A stretch of 64,000 nucleotides of DNA from Isochrysis galbana. Its lineage: Eukaryota; Haptophyta; Isochrysidales; Isochrysidaceae. The stretch spans positions 1,735,582 to 1,799,581 of the forward strand of contig CM030941.1 in assembly GCA_018136815.1 (NCBI GenBank), given 5' to 3'. The notes under the pieces were generated by a model. That model was given only the letters and a program-made list of their open reading frames with translations. It ran no database searches and was not told the DNA's origin. The number at the start of each line of letters is the position of its first letter. The first letter of the stretch is position 1. This document shows positions 10,941-20,905 of this stretch, one piece after another. Position numbers and translations under genes: made by a program.

Positions 10941-12807
10941 TTAGGTGCCCATGCGATGCGATGCCCATGCCCTTGCTTTTGCACGAAAGTGTTGCACTTG
11001 CTCAGGCGGAGTACAGCGCAACGTACCTCTCCGCGGTTCTGCTGACACGACGGGTCCGTCAACGGCAGGCGCAAGGCCCGGGAAGAGCCGCCCATCCCTA
11101 GTCATCAACCGGAGCAATGTGTGCACCGCACCAACACCACCGAGAACCCCTGTAAGCTCGGCGCGCAATCGTTCCGCGACGCTCCGTGCTTTCGACTCGT
11201 GGGGCCAACTAGCATCCTCGCTCACACCCATCGCGGTGATGAAGGCGCCGCTTCTCTCTCCAAATATTGACTTGGCGGCGGACTCGACCATCCGCGACGC
11301 ATGAAGCCACGCGACCGCCTCTGCATGCAAAGTCGGCATGCTGCTCTCCCCCGAGGGGCATCCTCTTGGCCTGGCACCATACCTTGCTGTCGCGCGCACG
11401 CCAGCCTCTCCATCAACGCCGCCGCTAATCTGTTCCTCCCCTTGTTCATATGCAGCCGCAAGATCGACGGGCGCCTGCCTCACCGCTTTGGCGACCTCAC
11501 GGAGGCCCTTGCGCCCGACCCAAAAATTCAACGAGAGATTCTGCTCGTGCTCGCCGAGCTGGTGGACGAAGTGCCAATGGAAGCGAGGCATCCATAGCAC
11601 GTCGCCAGGTCCGAGCACGCCCTCAAGACCGCGTGCCTGCTCCAGTCCCGGGAAGCGACCGAGATCTGGGCTGGTGATGTCGGCGATCGCAAAGTTGTCC
11701 ATTGGGTGTCCCACAGGGTATCTGCGCGGAATGTACAAGCAATCTTCGTGACTACGAAGGTAGCGGCCATAGCGGCCACAAAAATGCCAGGCTTCGGTGG
11801 GGGCGGAAGTATACGTGTGGATGCTAGCTGAAGCTAGCTGGCCATGGTATTGAAGCCACTAAGGGGCGGAGAAATGCTCACGGATATAGATTGAATGTCT
11901 GCGATGGCGGGAAGAGCAGCACCGCCTTGCGCCCTTGCAACTGCGTGAGAAAATTGGAGAGGGAGTCATAGTGGCAAGGCGTGTGACCGCCACCATGACC
12001 TGCCCACAGTTGGCACGTCTTAAATGGAAGCGCGTCCGCTAGAGAGCATGCGCGCTGGAGCCACAACCAGCCAAAGGCCGAGAGGTCGGAGTCCAGCTGA
12101 GGGGAGACATGAGGCCGGCGGCAAGGCCCTTGGATTTCCTCCTCTAAGTTCTCCATCGCCTCGTCATACCTGAAGCACACAACAAGAGCGGCGAGCAGGT
12201 GACGAAGGCAAACATGAGGCAACGGCTTGAAGCCTCACAGCCGGCAGGGGCATTCGGTGTATGGAACTGCGTTCCAGTCCAGAACGCACCAGAGCAGCGG
12301 CGCCTGCAGATAATACCGCATGCCTCCCTGATGGTGCCACGCATCGGCGCCAGCCACCGCAGAAGCTCCATGCAGCAGCCCCTCGCTCTCCAGGGTGCGC
12401 ATAAATTTCCCGAAGCTCATCGCTTGCACTCCGCCATCGCCGAGTCCCTTGCCGTAGTGACGTGCGAAGCTCGTGACGTCGCTCTGCGCAAAATGGACAG
12501 CGAGCTCGGTCTCTCCTAGATGTTCTGCGAGGTACTTGAAGTCCCAGCGCTCCACTATCGACGAGATGAGCGGGCAGCCGCCGGTCAGGATACACGGCTC
12601 TCCTTCTCGCAGGTGGCGCTCGACAAGCGGATCGTCCCACGCCAGCCTCGGGATGGGGCCTCGCACGAGCCAGCGCGGGTATGCAGTGTCCTCCGATTTG
12701 GGCGCCTGCGGCTGTGCCTGCACTGCTTGGCGTTCGCTCGCTCGGGTGCGCACGCGATCGCTGTAGCGTACGCGCGAGCGGCGTGTCTGGCCGTTGGCCA
12801 GCCGCAT
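10941..12807 (-). CDS. FIH-like JmjC asparaginyl hydroxylase (three exons)
   Basis: Exons in transcript order are 12807-12290, 12169-11882 and 11751-10941, giving 538 residues. This is the cupin_8/JmjC family of Fe(II)/2-oxoglutarate dioxygenases typified by FIH-1, which hydroxylates Asn and related residues in ankyrin-repeat proteins and HIF. Visible features are IPRLAWDDPLVERHLREGEP then LTGGCPL (the FIH N-terminal block) and MRYYLQAPLLW. The iron triad is the HxD in HTPCHYD plus the distal His in GPGDVLWMPRFHWHFVHQL. The 2OG-binding Lys lies in LQGRKAVLLFPP, and LYIPRRYPVGHPMDNF and NLSLNFW follow. The C-terminal region (WLHASRMVESAAKSIFGE) resembles the FIH dimerisation helices, but the protein is about 190 residues longer than animal FIH. 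The start ATG is preceded by a GC-rich leader that faces a divergent region. Confidence 0.85.
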
Positions 12808-13138
12808 CGCGAGAGCCCCTCCCCGTCCGCGTGCCGCCGCCGAGCGAGGCAGCGGACGGGAGAGGAGGCGGGGGTGCGAGGGCAGACTGGTGCCGTCTCG
12901 CCGCCCGCTGCCGGAGGCGCGAGGGGCGGGAAACGAATCGTGGTCGAAGCTCCTCCAAGAATAGACTAGAGGGTCGGGGGGTGTTTTGAGAGTGTTTCAC
13001 TCGAGTTTCACTCCGAGTTTGACGTCAAACGGCGAGGTGAAACATTGGTGAAAGCAGGTTTGTTTGTCTACGCCCACTGGGCTCATAGGAGAACTCTGGC
13101 GGGTTCTCCTACTGGCTTTTCTTTCTCCCTCGCGAGCG
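12808..13138. promoter_or_regulatory. Divergent intergenic region with CRE-type palindrome
   Basis: It lies between the minus-strand FIH-like gene and plus-strand coding-like sequence. It contains the perfect 14-bp palindrome GTTTGACGTCAAAC (13017-13030), whose TGACGTCA core is the classical bZIP/CRE site. Around it are repeats of GTTTCAC (twice, 12994-13012) and the inverted form GGTGAAAC (13036-13043). The arrangement suggests a bidirectional promoter; this is inference. Confidence 0.35.
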
Positions 13139-13173
13139 ATGGCGGTGCGCTTGCGGCCCGTGGGCGCCAAGGG

Positions 13174-13670
13174 ATGTGGGCCAGGCCAAGCACATGCATG
13201 CCGCAGGTGTGCCGCGCGAGTCCGTTCGCCTGCACCTGCACACCTGCACCAACCTGACCCACCCCATCACTCTCGCCCACACCCCACGAACGCAGGCCGA
13301 TGCGGACGACGCGAGCAAGAAGTGGCGCATAGACTGGACAGAGCCGCGCAAGATCACGCTCCTCAAGCAGGTGATCGACTGCTCGACTGCGGCCCAAACA
13401 AAGGCCTTCAAGACCTTCAAGGACGGGGACTCCAAGGACGGGGACAAGCACACGCAGGCGCACGCTTGGACGAACAAGACGGACGGCATCCTCACCCTCA
13501 CTTTGCTGGACGAGAATTTCAGAGAGTTCGGAGACGTATTCCCTAGCCCGTACACGTCGGTGTTGACAACACGTGTTGAGTTCTCAAAAGGTGGTGAAGG
13601 TACGAGCGCGCCCGCGCGGGAAGGCGTTGTCTGCGTCCGGACACGGGCAAGCGGGCGAAGTGGAGTGTGA
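13174..13670 (+). CDS. Possible spliced gene, unknown function
   Basis: A coding-like exon starts after an acceptor AG at 13294-13295 (DADDASKKWRIDW, then KITLLKQVIDCSTA, a Lys-rich DGDSKDGDKH segment and TLTLLDENFREFGDVFPSPY). An upstream exon ending at a GT donor near 13207 could supply a start (MWARPSTCMPQ in phase). A further exon may start after the acceptor near 13746. I do not recognise a family. Codon composition looks like the local host genes, but the downstream part runs into a repeat at 13884, so this could belong to a mobile element. Confidence 0.3.
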
Positions 13671-13883
13671 GGCACGCACACGCCCGATGACCCTTCTCTC
13701 ACTCTCACCGAGCATCACCCTCTCCGTCCGTGCTGTTCTCTCGCAGGAAGGGGCTCACCTTTACCTTTACACCCAGGGCAAGGAGCAACGAGAACCTGTG
13801 GAAGTTGATCATCCTACGGAGATGGAGGAGACCAAGTCGGAAAAGTTCACGAAGTACGAGCAGCTCGTTGTGCAGGTCGCGGA

Positions 13884-13970
13884 AGGTGTCGTTCCGTCAA
13901 TTATGGGACATCAATCGAATGGAGCCATCAATCAAATGTCCATAGTTATTTATACAACAATATTTCACAT
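13884..13970 (+). repeat. Dispersed repeat, copy A
   Basis: The stretch starting AGGTGTCGTTCCGTCAATTA is about 80% identical to the reverse complement of 52290-52365 over roughly 75 bp. It looks like the terminus of an unclassified element. Confidence 0.55.
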
Positions 13971-13989
13971 ACCCTGTTGTCGATGTTTA

Positions 13990-16011
13990 ATATCTACCGC
14001 AATTTGGCAGGACTAGTTGGTTGGGCGAATTTTGGCAGGACTAGCTCACATCGCGCCGCGCACTTCAGTCCCTTGCCCAGGGCGGCTTCTCCTCCACGAG
14101 GTCTACGCCCAGCTGTCGGAACAAGTTCGCGATGCTCTCCTGTTCAGGAAGGCCAATACTCAATATGTTCACTTTCGACGCTTGCCCGGTCAATTGCCAG
14201 CTAAGGCGCAAGCGAGACGACGGGGGGCAGTTGCCGAGTAGATTGGAAAGCACGACCACGAGAATAGCTTCCATGAGCAATGCGAGGCTACTCGATTGAA
14301 AGCGCACATCCGGCTGGCATTCATTCGATTGCGGCGACGATGAATTGCAGCTGGTTGAAGATTGGGCAAGAGTGGGGGGATGCTTTCTGGATGAGCGAGA
14401 GGAACCGTTGTACCCTGGGGTGAGCCATGGGGAAACGTTGAAGCAACTCCTGCTTTTTTGCCTCGAACGCCAGTTAGGGGTAGGCCAGGATTAGATTCAA
14501 CATGTAATCTAGCCAAGCACCGGCCTGAAAGCTTCAGGCGTGATGGTTGCGGTCGATTTCTGTGGGCAATCGTGTCGTGAATCACGATTGGACACCGGCT
14601 GCTTTGCGCTCATCACGAGCCAACTTTTAGAATTTTTTGTACACACGGATGGCCTCCAAGGCCATTCACGTTCGGAGACACACAGGTCGTGCCCGCCAAG
14701 CACGACCAGTCAATAGTCCGCCCGTTTCTTTAGCACAACATCCCAACATGGAGCACAAAAAGTAGTTTTGTTTTCGCGTTGACGTGCTGAATTGACGGAC
14801 AGCCTCGTGTTTTCGAGCGTCTCACGTTCGATTTCGAGGGACAGCCCCTCCTTTTCGCTCGATGGTTCGACAGTCTCATATGGTAAGACTGGTTGGCTAC
14901 CGAAACATTCGCATTTGGGCATGCTGGTGGTCATGTACTGTGCTCATATGTGTCTTGGACTGGTGAAATGAAGACTGAAATTAGAATTACTAAGGTTATA
15001 ATTCGGCAAAACTATAATCAATTTGACCTTTTTCTCCTGCGGCGGCGCGCGATGGCGGCCGCAGCGATGGTCGCTGGCCTCGCCAGTGGCCTCGCACGCG
15101 GCCTGTGGCGGCTCTGGCGAGGGTCTGCGCGGCCAGGAGGCCAGCAAGCACCCCCTCCCACCATACTGAGGCGGTGCCGCGTGTGATGGGCCAGCCCGTC
15201 ATGCGCAGCACCGTCATTTTGACGGCTCGCGGCCAGCCGCGCACTGTACGCGCGCGAGAGGCTGGCAGCAGATGCCAGCAGGGGCGAGGTGGAGGGCGCA
15301 GGCGACGCCGTGCGATCGCGCAGGGCTCTGCTGTACTGCCTGTCCGGGGGTAACCGTGCCCGGGGAACGCAGGCGCGCGTCGAACAGCGCGACCTGTGGT
15401 GCACTTTTGTGGTCGACGTCAATTTCGCACGAGCGCGAAAACGTTTTTGGGTCTGTGTGTTGGATGGCGTCGAAAATGTGCATATTTCTTATAAGATTCT
15501 GCCTAATATACCCATTTCCAGTGTAATTCCCTAAAAATCGCGTGATAAAACCTCAATCTTGACTTGGTGAATTTTCACCCTTAGAAGTTAAAAGGCGTGT
15601 TTGACCGCCCTACTAGGAGCGGCGCGCGATCCATGACCCTATCGGTTTAACGATAGTTGATAGTTGAACTTGAACGCTCGCCACGCCGAGTCCAATCTGC
15701 CCGAGTACGCTCCACTCGAGTCGTACCGTAGATATCAAAGAACTTCTTGTGGTCCATACGAGCTTTGGTTGATCCGTTGATCCGTCTATTTATATCTATG
15801 TTCTAGAGTAGTATTTACTCTATATGTATGTCTCTATTCTTGGAGGTACTTGTATTGTTTAGTAAGGACCCCAGCAGCCTCCTCCTCCCCCCTCGCCGGT
15901 GCACCCCCTCTCTCTCCTCCCCCCTTCTCCCTCCCTCCCTTTCTCTGCTCCCCCCCTCTCCGGCTCTCCCCCCCTCCCCCCCCCGGTTCCCTTTTCTCTT
16001 TTCCAGCCAGC
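13990..16011. other. Intergenic, no gene supported
   Basis: AT content rises here compared with flanking genes. Short frames occur on both strands (for example about 75 codons at 14017-14241 and 80 codons at 14065-14307) without recognisable domains. A short direct repeat TTTGGCAGGACTAG occurs twice at about 14003-14046. The last 150 bases are CT-rich and form the likely promoter/5' UTR of the SDHC gene. Confidence 0.4.
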
Positions 16012-16658
16012 ATGATGATGCGCGCGCTGACGGCACGCCTCGCCCGCCCCGCGCCCGCGCTGGTGAGGCGGTGGGCGAGCTCGACGCCGTCGTACACAGA
16101 GAGGATGAACGCGACTGGCCGGCCACTCTCGCCCCACGTCACCATCTACGCCTTTCCCGCCATCGCAATCTCCTCGATCACTGTGCGGATCACTGGAGTG
16201 ATGCTCTGCGCCGGTCAGCCTGAACTTCCCCCCTCCCCCCCCCCAGGGGCGAGGCTCCTGCGCATGCGCGCCTACCGGCATACCATCCACTCGCCTTCCA
16301 TTTACGCCTCGCTCGGTCTTCGCGCTCGCGGAACCCTGCTCACCTGGACCCCTTCTGCTCCTCTGCAGGGACGACCGGCATTGCTGGCATGGCCCTCTTC
16401 TCCGGCCCAGACGCCGTGTCATCCACCGTCCAGTACATCGCTGACTCGTCGATGGCACCCCTCGCCAAATTCGCCGTTGCGTGGCCACTTTCTTACCACT
16501 TCAGCGGCGCTGTGAGACACGCCATTTGGGACCTGAAGGTGGTCGGCTTCACGAATCAAAAGATGTTGATGTCCAGCTACGCCGTCTTTGGCGTCTCCAC
16601 TGCGCTTGCCCTTGCTCTGACCGGATCTTCTCTTCCGCCCAAGAATGCGAAGAAGTGA
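16012..16658 (+). CDS. SDHC: Succinate dehydrogenase cytochrome b556 subunit (SDHC), two exons
   Basis: Exons are 16012-16213 and 16369-16658, giving 163 residues. SDHC anchors complex II in the mitochondrial inner membrane and helps bind heme b and ubiquinone. The N-terminus (MMMRALTARLARPAPALVRRWASS) is an Arg/Ala-rich mitochondrial presequence. The family signature RPLSPHVTIYAFP precedes the first hydrophobic helix (AISSITVRITGVMLCAG). The heme-ligand motif appears as SYHFSGAVRHAIWD in the second helix, and a third helix (SSYAVFGVSTALALAL) lies near the end. The intron (155 bp) has a C-rich tract. The first of three consecutive ATGs is used as start. Confidence 0.9.
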
Positions 16659-17059
16659 GGTGGGACGAGATTGTGACCATTGCATCTCCAATGAGCTTTA
16701 GCTGTGGTCGAATGAGCAAGTGGTCAGCGTACGTAGAGCGCACGCTGCCGAGGGGTGTTGCAGCTAGCTAGCAGCTGCTCATGTGACGGCTGCCGGTGAT
16801 TCTCTGCCGTTGAGCGGAGCTCACTTGCTGCACCGTTGAAGCCTCGCGCGGCGTTTCAGGCCTTTGCGATTCTGTATGAAAGCAGTGCGAGAGTTCCGCT
16901 TCTATGTCGGTGCCAATGGAAATGTCCGAATTGCACACTGCACAACCTCCTACAGCTTTAATATGTGCATGTGAAGCCCGCAATGTGCAATGTGTGTCTG
17001 TGGCTGTGGGTGACGTTATGCTGCGCGTGTGTCTATCTTGGACCCTACGCAAGTGCTAC
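16659..17059. other. Intergenic, no gene seen
   Basis: 3' flank of SDHC. No domain or repeat recognised. Confidence 0.4.
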
Positions 17060-17340
17060 GAAAGTGCTCCATGGGTACTGGGGCGGCGACCTCGGGGGCG
17101 GGCCCGAAGGAGAGGGGGGGAGCGGCGGCGCGCTCCATGGCAACTGACTATAAAGTTAGTACCCTACGCAAGTGTGGCGCGACCGGAGTACCCATGGGCC
17201 ATGGGGGGCAGCAGGCTGCTGGCACCACCCCATCAGCGTCAGGCTCAAGCAGCCACTCCTCCAATGGGCATGCCTTATGGCAGAGGCCCCTCTCGCCCTG
17301 GTAAGGGCCACGCTGCTCCGCCAGCGCGGCCCGAGACCGG
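17060..17340. mobile_element. LINE 5'-end fragments in head-to-head inversion
   Basis: Bases 17065-17158 match the minus-strand 5' end and first ORF1 codons of the LINE at 17560-20144. In contrast, 17160-17340 matches the following part of ORF1 (compare 19780-19920) in plus orientation. The junction inverts the element, as in the 7199-8179 copy, but no TSD was identified. Confidence 0.5.
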
Positions 17341-17540
17341 GTGGCCCTTATGGGCACACAAAGCACACCATTGTACCGAACGAACGCAACACCCCCCCCA
17401 GAGACACTTCTCCACACACAGCACACAGCACGCACGAGACATTCACACATGACCCCCGTAGAGAAGGCAAGAGGCGGATGGCGCTGCCCCCACACACTCA
17501 TACACACGTTACTGACCATAGACCATAGCCACTCCCGCTT

Positions 17541-17559
17541 TCGTCTCACAAGACCAAGA
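17541..17559 (+). repeat. Target-site duplication, left copy (LINE 17560-20144)
   Basis: TCGTCTCACAAGACCAAGA, identical to 20145-20163. Confidence 0.85.
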
Positions 17560-17895
17560 AAAAAAAACAAAAAAAAAACTTCTTAATATTCACGCCGCGC
17601 GCGCGACTATGCACTCTAACACATGCAGCCTCGCCCGCCGCTCTCATCCCCGCTCCACCTGCCTTGCGGCCCGTCCCTCGTGCGCTACCTAGGGGCTGGG
17701 TGAATGGGGTTTCCTGCAGCAGATGGTGTGCACCGATCCCCGATAGGTTTTTCCTCCCCTTCCTCCTGTACCATCGGGCTACCGGTTTCTATGTTGTTTT
17801 CTTTTTTTAGACCTATGGGATGGGCGGAGTGTTTCCGTGCTTACGGGGGTCGAGGCAGGGCGGGTGAGTGAAGCGTCGTGCCGGCCTATGCGCGG

Positions 17896-18468
17896 TTACG
17901 CTAGCTTTTCCGTTAGTTGGAGTGCATTGGCTATTGCGGCCAGGTTGCCGCCTAACATCAGTGTGCCTTTATCGTTGAATGTAAAGACGGGCGCGCAGAG
18001 CTCGCGCGGGGACTTGAGCTTCGGTTTTCTCCCTTGTGAGGCTATGCTAGTGCGTGCGGTCGAGGGCTTGTCTGGGGGGGTGAGTTCTCTGGCGAGGGCC
18101 GTAAATCTGCTAAGGGTTTTCTCGATGACCGGCACGTGATGGAAAGTGTAGTTGTCAAATTCTACTTTGTAAAAGTCACCTATGATGTACCTCCACGCTA
18201 TGATGTAGAGGGCTTTGAGGCTGTCGGGTGTCGTTGTGTTCGGGTATACGAAGAGTCTGTCTTTGAGCTTTTGTGCTGTCGATCTGTCTACTCTAGGCGT
18301 GTACCCCGTCACCGCTTCTACGGCCTGGAAGATTTGTTGTGTGGAGGGGCATCTGGCGAGGTGTGTCGAGTTTTCGCGATGTTTTTTACATAATCTGCAT
18401 TTCGCCGTGGTCGCCGTGGCGAATCGGTTTCGTGTGCCTGAGTCTGGGGTAAGGCGGGTGGGCCGCAT
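17896..18468 (-). pseudogene. LINE ORF2 C-terminal remnant
   Basis: Only the end of ORF2 remains, about 180 residues. It has the post-RT zinc motif CRLCKKHRENSTHLARC (C-x2-C-x8-H-x3-C), then a conserved tail (LKALYIIAWRYIIGDFYKVE, then HHVPVIEKTLSRFTALARE) that recurs in the LINE fragments at 7918-8170 and 46720-47015. The endonuclease and reverse transcriptase are missing. The frame overlaps the end of ORF1. Confidence 0.75.
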
Positions 18469-20122
18469 CTCGGTCCAGTGCGTTCAGTCTTGCGAGTAGG
18501 GCCGCCGCGCACTCCGGATGGAGGAAGAGGCACGTCGGGCCGTTCAGACAGCATCCCGCGATTTTCTTGTGGGGATGGAGGTGGCAGCGGATCGTGCACT
18601 TGTTGTCGATCCATGCGCCCGGGATCTCGTGTGAGAGGTTGCAGCGCACCCCGCGTTTGTTGCGCAGGCAGAGTCCTTGCGTGAAGCGAGCGCAAGGCTT
18701 GGGGGGTGCTTTGCCGAGTGCTTCGTGGGCCGACTTGGGGCGGGGAGCGATCTTGCGCGATTCATTACGTTCCCTACGCTTGGCGGCTTCCGCATCGCAT
18801 TCGCAGATGCGATGTATCGGTGAGAGGCCGAGGGCTACCTCCGGGCGCCAACCTTTGCACCCTTTGGTGCTTCCGTGGATCATGAGCTTGTGAGGAGATT
18901 GGATGTTCGGGGGCATGGCGATCGGTTTGCATGCCCGGACGGCGTAGTTTACCGGCACTGTTTTGTTGTCGATGGTGAGGACGATTTTGCGTGGGAAGTT
19001 GCCTGACAAAAAGGTTCCTTGCGCCGCGGAGACGTAGAGGTGCCAGCGGGATGAGTGGGCTACTTTCGACACAAAAGTGCCCGACTCACCTTCGAGTTTC
19101 ATGCGCTCGCGGTTCCCCTTTAGGAAGGTGAGACCTTGCGACTCGACCGCCTTGACAAGCGCGCTTAGCGTGATCTTCGAGGCTTGAGCGAGGCCGTCCG
19201 CCTCGACCACTATGTGGGCTGCAACGTCTTGAAGTGCTTCGTAGAGGGCCTTGCGTGAGGTGGTGCCTTTCTTGTTGATTTTCTCGTCGATGGACTCCAC
19301 GCGGATGCGCACGGGGATGTCTTGGCCCAGGACGCGGATGTTGGTGTGCTCCCCGTACTTGGCTCGAAATTGTTGAGCGCAGTCCTCATTGACTGCTATG
19401 TGCCACGGGCCTCGCGCTGAGCGGGCCCAGAAGTCTGGCTCGGGGTCCACGCCCTCAAGTTCGAGAAGTAGTTCGACGATGGCGGCGTACGCCGTCGTGT
19501 CTTGGAGGATGATGTCCCCGGCTTGGTGGAAGGAGAGCTCGAAGGAAGCGTCGGAGTCTGTGATGTCGTTTTCTATGTCGGAATCTTGGTCCTGTGAGGC
19601 GTGGGCGGAGGTGACCTTGGTCAGCGTTGGGTGTGTGGAGTCAATGGGTGAGGGGGTCTTGTCAATGTTATCCCCACGGGGGGCGTGCGCGCGTGCTTCG
19701 TGTGTGTGGTGAGGTGTGCATGAGGGTCTTACTCTGACTCGTATGTTGCTTGCTGCATTGAGGTGTGTGTTGTGCCCATAGGGGCCACCCGGCCACGGGC
19801 CGCGCTGCCGGAGCAGCGCGGCCCTTGCCAGGGCGAGAGGGGCCTCTGCCATAAGGCATGCCCAATGGAGGGGTGGCTGCATGAGCCTGGCACTGGTGGG
19901 GTGCTGCCAGCAGCCTGCTGCCCCCCATGGGGGAGGCCAGCATGGCTGCCATGTGTGGTGTGGCCGGGGCCACGGGCCGTGTGGCACGACCGGAGTCGCA
20001 CGCACCTGCTCGGCCTCGGTGGGCGGACGCGGCCGCTTCGTCAGCGGCTGCTCCATGGGCACTGGGGGGGCGCCCTCGGTGGGGGGCCCGAAGGAGAGGG
20101 GAGTCGCGTCGGCGCGCTCCAT
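18386..20122 (-). CDS. LINE ORF1 protein with CCCH zinc fingers
   Basis: The frame is 578 residues long and starts MERADATPLSFGPP. It has a Pro/Gly/His-rich low-complexity N-terminus (to about residue 170), an acidic Ser/Asp segment, and a globular central region (about 220-400; ARGPWHIAVNEDC, then VLGQDIPVRIRVESID). The basic C-terminus has Cys/His clusters: CARFTQGLCLRNKRGVRCNLSH fits C-x7-C-x8-C-x3-H, and a second cluster ends CLNGPTCLFLHPE. CCCH-type fingers are typical of RNA-binding ORF1 products of algal LINEs. The final residues (about 550-578) are out of the ORF1 frame context and overlap the ORF2 remnant in another frame, marking the deletion junction. Confidence 0.7.
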   Translation of the reverse strand: MERADATPLSFGPPTEGAPPVPMEQPLTKRPRPPTEAEQVRATPVVPHGPWPRPHHTWQPCWPPPWGAAGCWQHPTSARLMQPPLHWACLMAEAPLALARAALLRQRGPWPGGPYGHNTHLNAASNIRVRVRPSCTPHHTHEARAHAPRGDNIDKTPSPIDSTHPTLTKVTSAHASQDQDSDIENDITDSDASFELSFHQAGDIILQDTTAYAAIVELLLELEGVDPEPDFWARSARGPWHIAVNEDCAQQFRAKYGEHTNIRVLGQDIPVRIRVESIDEKINKKGTTSRKALYEALQDVAAHIVVEADGLAQASKITLSALVKAVESQGLTFLKGNRERMKLEGESGTFVSKVAHSSRWHLYVSAAQGTFLSGNFPRKIVLTIDNKTVPVNYAVRACKPIAMPPNIQSPHKLMIHGSTKGCKGWRPEVALGLSPIHRICECDAEAAKRRERNESRKIAPRPKSAHEALGKAPPKPCARFTQGLCLRNKRGVRCNLSHEIPGAWIDNKCTIRCHLHPHKKIAGCCLNGPTCLFLHPECAAALLARLNALDRDAAHPPYPRLRHTKPIRHGDHGEMQIM

Positions 20123-20144
20123 CGCGTCTAAGTATAAACTTAGT

Positions 20145-20163
20145 TCGTCTCACAAGACCAAGA
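20145..20163 (+). repeat. Target-site duplication, right copy (LINE 17560-20144)
   Basis: TCGTCTCACAAGACCAAGA, identical to 17541-17559. Confidence 0.85.
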
Positions 20164-20262
20164 TTCAGATGAAGACAACTCCCTCCTAAAGATCACCTGA
20201 GATGGGCACCATGAAGGCTCCTCCCCCCACCTCCAACCTCCATCCATAGGGAGGAGAGGGAG

Positions 20263-20267
<5 letters not shown>

Positions 20268-20317
<50 letters not shown>
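20268..20317 (+). repeat. (GA)n microsatellite
   Basis: About 25 uninterrupted GA units, flanked by GGAGAG-type imperfect repeats. Confidence 0.9.
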
Positions 20318-20319
<2 letters not shown>

Positions 20320-20430
20320 GGAAGGGGGCGCCATCGGTGCCATCGCGCCATGCGGACCCAGACGATCGCGCGAGCGCGCGCAGCGCGCGGTCCACGAGAG
20401 ACGGGCCAAGAGAGGCAGATCAAGCCCAAT

Positions 20431-20470
20431 GGGCCCACATGGGAGGTCTCCAACCATCCCATGTGGGCCC
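20431..20470. repeat. 14-bp inverted repeat hairpin
   Basis: GGGCCCACATGGGA (20431-20444) is followed, after 12 bases, by its exact reverse complement (20457-20470). Confidence 0.85.
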
Positions 20471-20791
20471 TCCACTACAAAGCAGAGCCGGCAGCCCAGT
20501 CGAGCCAGCCGAGGAATACCTCCTTCGCCTCCAATGCAGTGCCCATGCGTTGCCGCAGCTCGCTCACCACTGCCGCATGGCGATCCTGCCATTCCACGGA
20601 CGGCTGGCACGCGCGAATCGAGCGTGGCGTGAGCGAGGCATCAAGCATCAAGGTGGCACCGAATTTGGCTCGGGCCACCCGTGAAGTGTGACGAATTGTG
20701 ATGGCCCATAGGGCCTGAGGGCAATGAGGAAGGGGCAAAGCCGGCGGCAGGCGCGGCGAGGGAGACGACTTCGGAGGTGCTGACGGGCTGA

Positions 20792-20905
20792 AGCCCGTCG
20801 GCAGAGGAAGGCGGGCAGGCGGGCTTGAGCGAGGGCGAGGACGGCGGCGAGAGCGACATCGAGCGAGTAGCGAGAGGCGAGGGCGAGTGAGAGGAGGGCT
20901 GTAGC
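20792..20905 (-). mobile_element. Retroelement leader fragment
   Basis: On the minus strand this matches the Gypsy 5' leader directly after its 5' LTR (GCCCTCCTCTCACTCGCCCT, then SRYSLDVALAAVLALAQARL when translated). Unlike 32625-34343 it is not interrupted by the Copia insertion, so it shows the uninterrupted arrangement of that insertion site. It is preceded on the minus strand by GACCGGGCTACA instead of the 637-bp LTR. Confidence 0.55.

Larger units (their letters stand above)
17560..20144 (-). mobile_element. Internally deleted LINE with 19-bp TSD
   Basis: TCGTCTCACAAGACCAAGA occurs at 17541-17559 and 20145-20163, bracketing a 2585-bp element. On the minus strand its 5' end is AACTAAGTTTATACTT, 22 bases before the ORF1 ATG. 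The same 16-mer starts the elements at 49548 and 57377. It contains a full-looking ORF1 and then only the C-terminal part of ORF2; endonuclease and reverse transcriptase are absent. The 3' end is GAATATTAAGAAG followed by a T10-G-T9 tail. Since both termini and the TSD are intact, the deletion probably predates insertion, making this a mobilised non-autonomous derivative (inference). Confidence 0.85.
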
